From the NCBI RefSeq assembly GCF_900107105.1, contig NZ_FNOT01000007.1, forward strand, positions 1-64,000: 64,000 nt of DNA. The letters are read 5' to 3'. A program made the translations under genes and the position numbers. The notes beneath the pieces are model-generated. The model was not told where the DNA came from. It worked only from the letters and a program-made list of their open reading frames with translations, and made no database searches. Shown here one piece after another: positions 44,737 through 53,861 of this stretch (within the stretch, counting starts at the first letter, position 1; every line of letters begins with the position of its first letter). The DNA comes from Geodermatophilus africanus (GTDB lineage: Bacteria > Actinomycetota > Actinomycetes > Mycobacteriales > Geodermatophilaceae).

Positions 44737-45671
44737 CAGGCCACCTCGTCCTTCGCCGCGAACCGGTAGTACACCGTGACCAGCACCAGCAGCACGGCGG
44801 ACAGCACGAGCGCCTGGGCGGACGCCGCGCCGATGTCCCCACGGCTGATCAGGAAGTCGAACACCCGCACGCTGATGACGTCGGTACCCGCCCCGCCGCC
44901 GGTGAGCAGGTAGATGTCGTCGAAGTTGTTGAAGGTCCAGATGAAGCGGAGCAGCGCGAGCACCGCGATCGTGGGCAGCAGCTGGGGCCACACGATGTGG
45001 CGGAACAGCTGCGTCGGGGTGGCGCCGTCGACCCGGGCGGCCTCCTCCAGCGTGGCCGGCGCGGCCTGCAGGCGGGCGGTGATGAAGAGGAAGGCGAACG
45101 GGAACGAGCGCCACATCTCGAAGACGATCACGGTGAGGAGGGCGCTCGGGCGCTCGGACAGGAACGCGATGGGCTCGTCCCAGCCGAGCAGGCCCGTGCC
45201 CAGCTCGTTCACGACGCCGAACTGGGGGTTGAGCATCACGCCCCAGACGAACGTGGCCGCCACGACTGGCGCCACGTAGGGCAGCAGCAGCGACGCCCGG
45301 ACCAGCGTGCGGCCGCGGAAGCCGCGGCGCAGGGCCAGCGCGGCGACCAGCCCGAGCCCGATCGACGCCGCCGTGCCGCCGCCGGCGTACATCAGCGTGG
45401 TGACCAGCGAGCTCCAGAAGCCGGGGGAGCCGAACACGTCGGCGAAGTTGTCGAACGTGTAGTCCCCGAAGAGCCCGGCGGTGCGCAGCCGGATGAGCCG
45501 CAGGTCCTGGAACGCGAGCACCACCGTCCACAGGATCGGCAGCACCACGAGCACCAGCACGAGGACGACGGTGGGTGAGATCAGGGCCCACCCGGTCCGG
45601 GCCTCCCGTGCCCGCAGCGTCCCGCGGCCGGGAGCCCCGGGCTCCCGGCCGGCCTGCCGACGTGCGGACAC
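44736..45671 (-). CDS. ABC sugar permease, MalF-like
   Basis: 311 residues from GTG 45671, which has GGTGGG upstream; GTG 45683 is an alternative. Six transmembrane segments, with WALISPTVVLVLVLVVLPIL at the start and the EAA motif TLEEAARVDGATPTQLFRHI. YYRFAAKDEVA ends the protein. It forms the heterodimeric membrane channel with the downstream MalG-like protein. Confidence 0.9.
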   Translation of the reverse strand: MSARRQAGREPGAPGRGTLRAREARTGWALISPTVVLVLVLVVLPILWTVVLAFQDLRLIRLRTAGLFGDYTFDNFADVFGSPGFWSSLVTTLMYAGGGTAASIGLGLVAALALRRGFRGRTLVRASLLLPYVAPVVAATFVWGVMLNPQFGVVNELGTGLLGWDEPIAFLSERPSALLTVIVFEMWRSFPFAFLFITARLQAAPATLEEAARVDGATPTQLFRHIVWPQLLPTIAVLALLRFIWTFNNFDDIYLLTGGGAGTDVISVRVFDFLISRGDIGAASAQALVLSAVLLVLVTVYYRFAAKDEVA

Positions 45672-45685
45672 CGCCGGACCCACCG

Positions 45686-47071
45686 TCAGTCCAGCGACGA
45701 GGCGATCTCGCGGAGCGCCTCGGCCGCCTGCTGGGCCGCCCCCTGCGGGTCGACCTCGCCGCCGGTCATCGCGGCGATCGCCTGGGGGACGGGCAGCTCG
45801 CCGAGGGAGGCCCCGATCAGCGCGCCCTGTCCCTGCGGGATGCCCCACGGGGAGATGGTGTCCGGGGCCGTGCGCACCGCGTCGAGGACCTCGGGCGAGT
45901 AGAAGTCCGACAGCGGCGCCTTCGTGTCCACGCCCGCCGGCAGCGTGGCCCAGGCGTCGATGAACCGCGTCGGTTCCTCGGCGGTGCCCTGCCGGGTCGG
46001 CACCTTGCCCTCGGGCGAGAAGCCGATCCACTGCTCGTAGCCGTCCTCCATCATGTAGCTGACGAAGTCGGCGGCGGAGGACTGCGCGTCGGCCGTGACG
46101 GCCCAGGAGACGACCTCTCCGAACTGTGCCGGCTCGTCCCCGTCCGGCCCGGAGATCGCGGTGACCACGCCGCTGTTCTGCGCGAGGAAGGCCGGGTCGG
46201 CCGTGCACTCGGGGCAGGTCGGCAGCGCGTCGGCCCGCAGGCCGGCCATCTCGTCGAGGATGAACGAGGACCACACCACCATGGCCGACTGCCCGGCGAA
46301 GTAGGCGGCGCGCGTGGTGTCGACGTCCTGCGCCCCCGCCACCGAGAAGTCGCTGATCAGCCGGTCGTAGAAATCGAACGAGGCCACGCAGGGTTCGCTG
46401 TCGAGCGTGACCTCCCCGGCCTCGTCCACCAGCTGGCAGCCGTTGCCCAGGGCGAGGTGCTCGAAGGTCTGCTGGGTGAACGCGTCGTTCGGCACGGTGG
46501 CCCCGACGAACCCGGCACGCTCGGGGCTGTCCAGCGCCTGTGCGGCGGCGAGGATGTCGTCGTAGGTCTCCGGTGCGGCCAGGCCCGCAGCGTCGAAGAG
46601 GTCCTGGCGGTACACGAGCAGCTGCGCCCAGCCGTCGCTGGGCACGGCGAGCTGGGTGTCGCCGTCGCGGGTCAGTTCCAGCGCCCGCTCGGAGAACGTG
46701 TCGGCCCCCAGGCCCTCCACGACGGAGGCGGTCACCTCGGGGTCGATGAACTCGTTGGTCGCCAGCAACTGGACGCCGGCCAGCGGCAGGGCACCGATCA
46801 CGTCGGGCAGCTCGCCCGCCGCGGCCGAGGAGGTCAGGAGCTGGTTGAACTGGTTCGGGTCGACCGCGACCAGCTCGACGTCGACGCCGCTGCTCTCGGT
46901 GAAGGCGGCGGCGATCTCCTCCTGGACGGCGAGGCGGTCGGGGAGGTTCTCCAGGGTCCACACCGTCAGCGGGCCGCCGTCCTCGCCACCCCCGGAGTCA
47001 CCTCCACCGCAGGCGGCGAGGAGGACCACTGCCCCCGCCGCCGCCACCGAGACCCTGACCCGTCGCTGCAT
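45686..47071 (-). CDS. ABC sugar-binding lipoprotein
   Basis: 461 residues from ATG 47071 (ATG 47080 is possible). Signal peptide with lipobox LLAACGGG. The mature protein is a family 1 solute-binding fold (LPLAGVQLLATNEFID, WAQLLVYRQDLFDAAG, FAGQSAMVVWSSF). Substrate probably a glucosyl-containing oligosaccharide or glycoside. It is first in a minus-strand operon with both permeases and the ROK repressor. Confidence 0.9.
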   Translation of the reverse strand: MQRRVRVSVAAAGAVVLLAACGGGDSGGGEDGGPLTVWTLENLPDRLAVQEEIAAAFTESSGVDVELVAVDPNQFNQLLTSSAAAGELPDVIGALPLAGVQLLATNEFIDPEVTASVVEGLGADTFSERALELTRDGDTQLAVPSDGWAQLLVYRQDLFDAAGLAAPETYDDILAAAQALDSPERAGFVGATVPNDAFTQQTFEHLALGNGCQLVDEAGEVTLDSEPCVASFDFYDRLISDFSVAGAQDVDTTRAAYFAGQSAMVVWSSFILDEMAGLRADALPTCPECTADPAFLAQNSGVVTAISGPDGDEPAQFGEVVSWAVTADAQSSAADFVSYMMEDGYEQWIGFSPEGKVPTRQGTAEEPTRFIDAWATLPAGVDTKAPLSDFYSPEVLDAVRTAPDTISPWGIPQGQGALIGASLGELPVPQAIAAMTGGEVDPQGAAQQAAEALREIASSLD

Positions 47072-47256
47072 CGCGCCCATCAGCTCCCATCGGCATCGCC
47101 GGCGCCGTTGCCGGACTCCGGACAGTAGCGGCCATCGCGTGACCGGGGCCACCGCGCGGGATTGTGCCGACGGAACACGCATAAAGCGCCGAGGAGCAGC
47201 GATAACATGCTGGCGTCCGTACCGATACGACGCCGACGCGGTGGCGGGGGTGTCGC

Positions 47257-48063
47257 GTGAGACTCGCCGTCCAGGAGCAGTTGCTGCCGGGGGCCACGCT
47301 GCAGGCCAGGTGGGACGTCGCGCTGGCCTGCGGTTTCGAGGCCATCGAGCTGCGGGGCGCCGGTGGGCACGCGCTGCGCCGGCGGCTGCCCGAGCTGCGG
47401 GCGGCCCGGCGGGACGGCGTGGTGATGCCCACGGTCTGCGTCGACATGGACCACTTCATCGGTGACTTCGACCCGGGACGCCGCGCCGACGCGATCGCCA
47501 ACATGGCCACCCAGCTCGCCGTCATCGCCGAGCTCGGCGGCGTGGGGGCGATGACGCCGGCGTCCTGGGGGATGTTCTCCCGGCGGCTGCCCCCGTTCAC
47601 CCCACCCCGCACGGCCGAGGCCGACCGCGAGGTGCTGCTCGACGCCCTGGGCCGGCTGGGCGAGGTCGCCGCCCGGGAGGGGGTCCTCCTGCTGCTCGAG
47701 CCGCTGAACCGCTACGAGGACCACATGGTGAACACCCTCGCGCAGGCGGCGGAGCTGGCGAGGGCGACCGGGCTGGCCAGCGTGCAGGTGGGCGCGGACA
47801 CGTACCACATGAACATCGAGGAGGCCGACCCGCCGGCGGCGCTGCGGGCGGTCGCGGACCGGCTCGGCCACGTGCAGGTCTCCGACACCAACCGCCTCGA
47901 ACCCGGCGCCGGCCACCTGGACTGGCCGGCGCTGCTTCGGTCCCTGGACGCGATCGGCTACGGCGGCCACCTCGCGTTCGAGTGCCGGCTGTCGGGGGAC
48001 CCCGCCCGGGTGCTGCCCCGCGCCACGGCACTGCTGAGGTCGGCGCTGCGGGCGGCAGCGTGA
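47257..48063 (+). CDS. Sugar phosphate isomerase/epimerase (xylose isomerase-like TIM barrel)
   Basis: 268 residues. A TIM barrel with metal ligands in LLLEPLNRYEDH, GADTYHMNIEE, LGHVQVSDTNR and HLAFECRL. The group covers inosose, hydroxypyruvate and ketose 3-epimerases. It diverges from the sugar-binding gene and its stop overlaps the GH63-like gene (GTGA), so it belongs to the same carbohydrate locus. Confidence 0.85.
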   Translation: MRLAVQEQLLPGATLQARWDVALACGFEAIELRGAGGHALRRRLPELRAARRDGVVMPTVCVDMDHFIGDFDPGRRADAIANMATQLAVIAELGGVGAMTPASWGMFSRRLPPFTPPRTAEADREVLLDALGRLGEVAAREGVLLLLEPLNRYEDHMVNTLAQAAELARATGLASVQVGADTYHMNIEEADPPAALRAVADRLGHVQVSDTNRLEPGAGHLDWPALLRSLDAIGYGGHLAFECRLSGDPARVLPRATALLRSALRAAA

Positions 48064-49442
48064 CGACAGCCGCCGGAGCATCGCAGCGAGATGCCCGACT
48101 GGCAGCCCGCCCTGCCGGCGTCCGCGGCGCCGGGCTCGCCGCCCGCGCTGCCGCGGTCCTGCGGGGGAACGACACCGGGGTGATGGTCCGGGCCGCCCCG
48201 CACCTCTACCCGCACCAGTGGAGCTGGGACGCCGCGTTCGTCTCGGTCGGCCTCGCCCACCTCGACCCCGGACGCGCGTGCGCCGAGCTGGACCACCTGT
48301 TCCGCGGGCAGTGGCGCACCGGCATGCTCCCGCACATCGTCTTCGACCCCGACGAGACCACCTACTTCCCCGGGCCGGACCGCTGGGGGTGCGCCGAGGT
48401 CACCGACGACGCGCCGGTCGCCCCCCGGACCAGCGGCATCTGCCAGCCCCCGGTGCAGGCCCTGGCCGTCGAGCGGATCGTGACCCTCGCCGAGCGCCGA
48501 GGCCCAGGGGCGGCGGCGCGCGTCCGGGCCTGGCTGCCCGGGGCCTACCGCCGGCTGCTGGCCTGGCACCGCTACCTCGTGCGCGAACGCGACCCGCTGC
48601 GCACCGGGCTGCTCGCCATCCACCACGGCTGGGAGAGCGGGATGGACAACTCGCCGCGGTGGGACGGGCCGTACTCCCGTGTCGCCGTCCGCCCCGACCT
48701 CGCGCCGTACCGCCGCCGGGACACCCGGGTCGTCCGCGATCCCGCCCAGCGCCCGACCCACCTCGAGTACGACCGGTACCTCAGCCTCGTCGCGGAGCTC
48801 CGGGGGGCCCGCTACGACGACGCCCGGATCCGCGTCACCACGAGCTTCCTGGTCACCGACGTCCTCGCCTCCGCCGTCCTCGCCGCCGCGAGCGACGCGC
48901 TGGCCGGGATCGCCCGCTCCCTGGGGGCCGGCGAGGTCGCCGAGCTCGAGGAGCACGCCGAGCGCTTCCGGACCGGCGTCGCGGGCAGCGTCGACGCCGG
49001 GCTGGGGCTGGCCCTGGACACCGACCTGCGGACCGGCGAGCCGCTGCGCGCGGAGACGGCGGCCGGGTTCGCCCCGCTGCTCTGCGGCGGGCTGGGGGCG
49101 ACGGCGGAGCGGGAGATGGTGGCGCTGCTGCGGTCCGAGCGGTGGACCGGGCACCCCGGGCTGCGGCACGCAGTCCTGCCCAGCACCAGCCCCGCGTCGC
49201 CGGCTTTCCGGCCCCGCGCGTACTGGCGCGGGCCCAGCTGGCCGGTGGTCGACTGGCTGGTCGTCTGGATGCTGGGGCGACGCGGCCGGGCCGACGTCGC
49301 CGGGCCGCTGCGCCGCGCGGTGCTCGACGAGCTGGCTGGGGGCTCGTTCGCCGAGTACCACGAGCCGTTCACCGGCGAGCCGCTCGGTAGCGCCGCCCAG
49401 TCCTGGACCGCGGCGGCAGCCCTGGACCTGCTGCTCGGCTGA
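48060..49442 (+). CDS. GH63-like glycosidase (glucosylglycerate hydrolase-like)
   Basis: 460 residues of an (alpha/alpha)6 barrel. LYPHQWSWDAAFVSVGLAH, HGWESGMDNSPRWD and RGPSWPVVDWLVVWML resemble mycobacterial glucosylglycerate hydrolase of GH63, with the acid in the WESGMDNS region. It may hydrolyse glucosylglycerate or mannosylglycerate. Start GTG 48060 overlaps the epimerase stop. The link to the ABC transporter suggests uptake and cytoplasmic hydrolysis. Confidence 0.75.
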   Translation: MTTAAGASQRDARLAARPAGVRGAGLAARAAAVLRGNDTGVMVRAAPHLYPHQWSWDAAFVSVGLAHLDPGRACAELDHLFRGQWRTGMLPHIVFDPDETTYFPGPDRWGCAEVTDDAPVAPRTSGICQPPVQALAVERIVTLAERRGPGAAARVRAWLPGAYRRLLAWHRYLVRERDPLRTGLLAIHHGWESGMDNSPRWDGPYSRVAVRPDLAPYRRRDTRVVRDPAQRPTHLEYDRYLSLVAELRGARYDDARIRVTTSFLVTDVLASAVLAAASDALAGIARSLGAGEVAELEEHAERFRTGVAGSVDAGLGLALDTDLRTGEPLRAETAAGFAPLLCGGLGATAEREMVALLRSERWTGHPGLRHAVLPSTSPASPAFRPRAYWRGPSWPVVDWLVVWMLGRRGRADVAGPLRRAVLDELAGGSFAEYHEPFTGEPLGSAAQSWTAAAALDLLLG

Positions 49443-49460
49443 GAGGACCGGTGAGAGGAC

Positions 49461-49566
49461 CGGCCCCCTTGCAGGGTCCCCGGCCCCGTCCAGGGCCCCG
49501 CCCCGAGCGTGCGAGGGGTGGGGAGGACGGGGTCCTCTTACGAGCGGTGGGGGGCAAGGGGGTCCT
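49461..49566 (-). repeat. Nested palindromic elements, arm types CCCCCTTGC around CCCCGTCC
   Basis: Outer reverse element: right arm CCCCCTTGCAGGGTCCC at 49464-49480, left arm GGGGGGCAAGGGGGTCCTT at about 49549-49567. Its arms CCCCCTTGC/GCAAGGGGG pair. Within it sits a complete reverse copy (49480-49537; arms CCCCGTCC/GGACGGGG) flanked by TTACGAGCGG. The whole fills the convergent gap between the GH63-like and GH13 genes. Confidence 0.8.
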
Positions 49567-49569
49567 TCG

Positions 49570-51279
49570 TCAGCGGGGCCGCAGCACCCGGGCCTCCCAC
49601 GGCCGCAGGACGCCGGGGTCGCCGTCGTCGACCAGGTTCCTGAGCACCAGCTCCGCGCCGACCGCCCCGGGGAGCAGCGCGCCGAGAGGGTGGGTCGAGG
49701 CGCCGAGGTTGCAGACGACGAGCAGCGTCGCGCCGTCCAGGCTGCGGGTGAAGGCGTACAGCTCGTCGTGCTCCGGCAGCAGCATGGTGAAGTCACCGAG
49801 CGCGACCACCGGGTCGTCGTGCCGCAGTGCGATCAGCCGCCGGTGGTGGGCGAACACCGAGGTCTGGTCGTCGCGCTGCGCCGCGGCGTGCCAGTCCGCG
49901 TGGTCGGGGTTGACCGCGATCCACGGCTTGCCGGTGGTGAAGCCGGCGTGCTCCGAGGCGTCCCACTGCACCGGGGTGCGGGCGTTGTCCCGGCTCATCC
50001 GGCGCAGCGCGGCCAGCACGTCGGCCGGGTCCTCGCCGTGTGCCACGGCCTGCGCGAAGTGGTTGAGCGACTCGACGTCCCGGAAGTCGTCGATGCCGGC
50101 GAACGGGGCGTTGGCCATCCCCAGCTCCTCGCCCTGGTAGACGTAGGGCGTCCCGCGGTGCAGGTGCAGCAGCGTGGCCAGGCAGGTGGCGGAGTCCCGG
50201 CGGTACCGCGGCGAGTCGTCGCCGAAGCGGGAGACCGCGCGCGGCTGGTCGTGGTTGTCCCAGTAGAGCGAGTTCCAGCCGACGTCGGCCAGCCCGGCCT
50301 GCCAGCGCCCGAACGAGGTCTTGAGGTCGCGCATCCGCAGCGGCCGCGGGCGCCACTTGGTCTCGTCGAAGTCCAGCCCCACGTGCTCGAACTGGAAGAC
50401 CATGTCCACCTCGGCCCGCGCCGGGTCGGTGAACAGCCGCGCCTGCTCCACCGTCACGCCCGGCATCTCGCCGACCAGGAGCAGCTGCTCGGAGTGCCCG
50501 GCGAACACCGCACGGTGCATCTCCTGCAGGAACTCGTGGATCCGCGGCCCGCACAGGTAGGACGCCGACCCGTCGCCGTAGGGCAGGCCGGGCAGCGGGG
50601 GGCCGTCGTGCAGCTCGCCGTCCGGCCCGACGTCCTTGCTGATCAGGTTGATGACGTCCATGCGGAACCCGTCGACCCCGCGGTCGAGCCACTCCCGCAT
50701 CATCGCGTACACCGCGGACCGGACCTGCGGGTTCTCCCAGTTCAGGTCGGGCTGCTTGCGGTCGAACAGGTGCAGGTAGTACTCGCCGCTGGCCTCGTCG
50801 AGCTCCCAGGTGGAGCCGGAGAAGAAGCCGTGCCAGTTGGTGGGCTCGGCGCCGGGCTGCCCCGCGGCCATCCCCTCCCGCGGCGGCCGCCACCAGTACC
50901 AGTCGCGCTTCCGGGAGTCGGGGGACGACCGGGACTCTCCGAACCACGGGTGCTCGTCGCTGGTGTGGTTGACCACCAGGTCCATGACCAGCTTCATGCC
51001 GCGGTCGTGCAGCGCCGCGATCAGCTCGTCGAGCTGCGCCAGCGAGCCGAAGAGCGGGTCGACGCCGGTGTAGTCGCTGATGTCGTAGCCGTTGTCGGCC
51101 TGCGGCGACGGGTAGATCGGCGAGAGCCAGACGACGTCGACACCCAGGTCGGCGAGGTGGTCGAGGCGCTGCAGGACCCCGCCGAGGTCGCCGATCCCGT
51201 CGCCGTCGGAGTCCTGGAACGAGCGCGGGTAGACCTGGTAGACGACGGCGCGGGTCCACCACGGGGGATCGGCGGGCAT
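49570..51279 (-). CDS. Alpha-glucosidase, GH13 (oligo-1,6-glucosidase-like)
   Basis: 569 residues. GH13 region I is LVMDLVVNHTSDEH; the nucleophile Asp is in GFRMDVIN (~205), the acid Glu in LLVGEMPG (~272), and the third Asp in WDNHDQPR (~343). The VYQVYPRSFQDSDGDGIGDL start and the SDEHPWF loop fit the GH13_23/31 group. It releases glucose from alpha-glucosides. It probably serves the sugar locus at 43-49 kb but has its own transcript. Confidence 0.92.
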   Translation of the reverse strand: MPADPPWWTRAVVYQVYPRSFQDSDGDGIGDLGGVLQRLDHLADLGVDVVWLSPIYPSPQADNGYDISDYTGVDPLFGSLAQLDELIAALHDRGMKLVMDLVVNHTSDEHPWFGESRSSPDSRKRDWYWWRPPREGMAAGQPGAEPTNWHGFFSGSTWELDEASGEYYLHLFDRKQPDLNWENPQVRSAVYAMMREWLDRGVDGFRMDVINLISKDVGPDGELHDGPPLPGLPYGDGSASYLCGPRIHEFLQEMHRAVFAGHSEQLLLVGEMPGVTVEQARLFTDPARAEVDMVFQFEHVGLDFDETKWRPRPLRMRDLKTSFGRWQAGLADVGWNSLYWDNHDQPRAVSRFGDDSPRYRRDSATCLATLLHLHRGTPYVYQGEELGMANAPFAGIDDFRDVESLNHFAQAVAHGEDPADVLAALRRMSRDNARTPVQWDASEHAGFTTGKPWIAVNPDHADWHAAAQRDDQTSVFAHHRRLIALRHDDPVVALGDFTMLLPEHDELYAFTRSLDGATLLVVCNLGASTHPLGALLPGAVGAELVLRNLVDDGDPGVLRPWEARVLRPR

Positions 51280-51337
51280 GCGCCCAGCCCAGCACGGCGG
51301 GCGGCGTCCCGCACCCGCGCCGCGCTACGGTCCGACC

Positions 51338-52084
51338 GTGCCTCCTGGTGTGGTTCTCGTGACCGGCGGCAGCCGCGGCATCGGCGCGGCGACCGCGCGC
51401 GCCGCGGCCGCGGCCGGCTGGTCGGTCGCCCTGACGTACCGGGACGACGAGGCGGCGGCCGCCGACGTGGTGACCGGCATCGAGGCGGCCGGCGGGACCG
51501 CCCGCGCCGTCCGCGCCGACGTCTCGGTCGAGGACGACGTCCTGGCCGCCTTCGCCGCCGCCGAGGGCCTGGGCCCGGTGACCGGGCTGGTGGCCAACGC
51601 CGGCATCGTGGGGGAGCGGGCGCGGGTCGACGAGCTGACGGCCGAGCGGGTGCAGCGGATGTTGGCGGTCAACGTGCTCGGCACCGTCCTGTGCTGCCGG
51701 GAGGCGGTGCGGCGGATGTCCACCCGGCACGGCGGCTCCGGCGGGTCGGTCGTGCTGCTCTCCTCGGCCGCCAGCCGGCTGGGCTCACCCGGGGAGTACG
51801 TCGACTACGCCGCCAGCAAGGGCGCCGTCGACACCCTCGGCGTCGGGCTGGCCCGCGAGGTCGCGGATGAGGGCGTCCGGGTCAACGTCGTGCGGCCCGG
51901 GATCATCGAGACCGAGATCCACGCCAGCGGGGGCCAGCCCGACCGGGTCGCACGGGTGGGGCCGACCGTGCCGATGGGCCGCGCCGGGCTGCCCGAGGAG
52001 GTCGCGGCCGCCGTCCTGTGGCTGCTGGGGAACGACGCGGCCTACTGCACCGGCAGCCTGCTCGACGTCGCCGGCGGCCGCTGA
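51338..52084 (+). CDS. SDR-family oxidoreductase
   Basis: 248 residues. Cofactor motif LVTGGSRGIGAAT (residues 7-19), NAG at VANAGIVGE, catalytic Ser in LLSSAASRLGS and YAASK. The PGIIETEIHASGG C-terminal block is typical of 3-oxoacyl-ACP-reductase-like SDRs. Uses NADPH probably; substrate unknown. GTG 51338. Confidence 0.88.
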   Translation: MPPGVVLVTGGSRGIGAATARAAAAAGWSVALTYRDDEAAAADVVTGIEAAGGTARAVRADVSVEDDVLAAFAAAEGLGPVTGLVANAGIVGERARVDELTAERVQRMLAVNVLGTVLCCREAVRRMSTRHGGSGGSVVLLSSAASRLGSPGEYVDYAASKGAVDTLGVGLAREVADEGVRVNVVRPGIIETEIHASGGQPDRVARVGPTVPMGRAGLPEEVAAAVLWLLGNDAAYCTGSLLDVAGGR

Positions 52085-52248
52085 GGGGCCCCGTCCCGAG
52101 GCCCCGGCCCCGTTCCGGGTCCCGCCCCGGGCTTCGATCGGCCCTCCTGCAGGGCCCGCCGCGAGCCTGCGAGTGGCGGGGGGCAGGAGGGTCCTTCGCG
52201 GGGAGGACGGGGTCCTCCTCCGAGGGGTGGGGAGGACGGGGTCCTTTC
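52085..52248 (-). repeat. Three-deep nest of palindromic elements
   Basis: On the minus strand the order is left arm 1 (52221-52247, AAAGGACCCCGTCCTCC), left arm 2 (52200-52217), complete inner copy (52140-52196; arms CCCTCCTGC/GCAGGAGGG), right arm 2 (52105-52137, GGGACCCGGAACGGGG) and right arm 1 (52085-52100, TCGGGACGGGG). This is what repeated insertion into the loop would give. It fills the convergent SDR/VOC gap. Confidence 0.8.
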
Positions 52249-52636
52249 AGGAGGCGTGCCAGGTGTGGTGCACGGCCTCGACGTTGTTCCCGTCCGGGTC
52301 GCGGAAGAAGGTGCCGTAGTAGCCCGCGTGGTACTCCGCCCAGACCCGCGGCTCGTGCAGGATTTCCGCGCCGGCCTCCCGGGCCAGCGCGTACACGGCG
52401 TCGACGTCCGCGCGGGAGTGCGCCTGCAGGGCCAGGTGCACCGGCCGCACGCCGCCGTCCACGAGCGCGCCGAGCCACAGGCGCGGGAAGCGCTCGGGAC
52501 CGGCCAGGCCCACGACGAGGCCCTGCGGGCCGTCATACCGCATCACCGTCCGGACGTCGAGTGGCGCGAAGACCCGGGTGTAGAAAGCCTCCGAGGCGGC
52601 GACGTCCGCGACCTGGAGCGCCAGGTGGTCGATCAC
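52247..52636 (-). CDS. VOC/glyoxalase-family protein
   Basis: 129 residues from GTG 52636. HLALQVADVAASEAFYTRVF and FFRDPDGNNVEAVHH are the VOC motifs with metal-binding His and Glu positions. Its stop lies within a base or two of the repeat nest. Function unknown. Confidence 0.82.
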   Translation of the reverse strand: MIDHLALQVADVAASEAFYTRVFAPLDVRTVMRYDGPQGLVVGLAGPERFPRLWLGALVDGGVRPVHLALQAHSRADVDAVYALAREAGAEILHEPRVWAEYHAGYYGTFFRDPDGNNVEAVHHTWHAS

Positions 52637-52733
52637 GGCACCGGACCGTAGCCCGCCCGGCGACCTCGCGGGGGCGCTGTTTGGATGAGGGCGACCGTCG
52701 GGACCCACCCGGCACCGACCCCCAGGAGAACCG

Positions 52734-53111
52734 ATGGCCGAGCCCACCCGCCCCGACGTCGAGCCGCCGACCGGCCCCGCCCCCGATGACGTGGTGATCG
52801 AGGAGATCACCGTCGGCGAGGGCCCGGAGGCGAAGGCCGGTGACCTGGTCAGCGCCCACTACGTCGGCGTCACCCACGACGGCGGCGAACAGTTCGACGC
52901 CTCCTGGGACCGCGGCGACCCGCTCGAGTTCCGGCTCGGTGTCGGCATGGTCATCCAGGGCTGGGACGAGGGCATCCAGGGGATGCGCGTCGGAGGTCGG
53001 CGCCGGCTGACCATCCCGCCGCACAAGGCCTACGGCGACCGCGGCGCCGGCGGCGTCATCAAGCCCGGCGCGACGCTGATCTTCGTCGTCGACCTCGTCG
53101 GCGTGCGGTGA
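52734..53111 (+). CDS. FKBP-type peptidyl-prolyl isomerase
   Basis: 125 residues. FKBP core with VSAHYVGVTHDGGEQFDASW, GMVIQGWDEGIQGMRVGGRR and the PPHKAYGDRGAGG loop. No signal peptide, so it is cytosolic. It speeds cis-trans proline isomerisation. ATG 52734 has CAGGAGAACCG upstream. Confidence 0.92.
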   Translation: MAEPTRPDVEPPTGPAPDDVVIEEITVGEGPEAKAGDLVSAHYVGVTHDGGEQFDASWDRGDPLEFRLGVGMVIQGWDEGIQGMRVGGRRRLTIPPHKAYGDRGAGGVIKPGATLIFVVDLVGVR

Positions 53112-53177
53112 CACCGCCGGCCCGCCCGCCGGCGAGGTGACCCCCGGCGACGTCGGGCGCGACTCCGACCTGGCGGA

Positions 53178-53861
53178 ATGAGCCGGTCCGGCCCGCCGTT
53201 GGTGCGGTCCGTGCGCATCGAGGTCTGGTCCGACGTCGTCTGTCCGTGGTGCTACATCGGCAAGCGCCGACTGGAGGCCGCGCTCGCGCGGTTCCCGCAC
53301 CGGGACGAGGTCGAGGTCGTCTGGCGGTCCTTCCAGCTCGACCCCGGCACCCCCGAGGGCGAGACCCACCCGACCCTTCCGGCGCTGGCCGCCAAGTACG
53401 GCCGCCCGGTCGAGGACGTGCGGCAGATGATGCGGCACGTCGAGGACACCGCCGCCGGTGAGGGCCTGCGTTACGACCTGGCGAGCGGGGTCAGCGGCAA
53501 CACGCTGCCGGCCCACGAGGTCCTCCACCTCGCCGCCGAGCGCGGACTCCAGGGAGCGGTGAAGGAGCGGCTCCTGCACGCGCACTTCGAGGAGGGACGC
53601 TCGGTCTTCGACGCCGACTCGCTCGCCGTGCTCGCGGCGGAGGCCGGCCTGGACGAGGCCGAGGTCGGCACCGCGCTCGCCGACCACCGCTACCGGCCCG
53701 CCGTCCTCGCCGACATCCGCACCGCGCGGGAGCTCGGCGCGACCGGCGTGCCCTTCTTCGTGGTCGACCGCAGGTACGGCGCCGCCGGCGCCCAGCCCGC
53801 CGACCTGCTGCTCCAGGTGCTCGAGCGGGCGTGGGCGGACGCCGGCTCCCTCGCGCGCTAG
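53178..53861 (+). CDS. FrnE-like DsbA-family oxidoreductase
   Basis: 227 residues. The CxxC motif is VVCPWCYIGKRRLE (Cys22 and Cys25). RSFQLDPGTP and GATGVPFFVVDRRYGAAGAQP are the FrnE/2-hydroxychromene-isomerase-like signatures. It is cytosolic and probably takes part in disulfide exchange. Start ATG 53178; GTG 53205 is an alternative. It converges on, and overlaps by 4 bp, the nitronate monooxygenase gene. Confidence 0.88.
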   Translation: MSRSGPPLVRSVRIEVWSDVVCPWCYIGKRRLEAALARFPHRDEVEVVWRSFQLDPGTPEGETHPTLPALAAKYGRPVEDVRQMMRHVEDTAAGEGLRYDLASGVSGNTLPAHEVLHLAAERGLQGAVKERLLHAHFEEGRSVFDADSLAVLAAEAGLDEAEVGTALADHRYRPAVLADIRTARELGATGVPFFVVDRRYGAAGAQPADLLLQVLERAWADAGSLAR

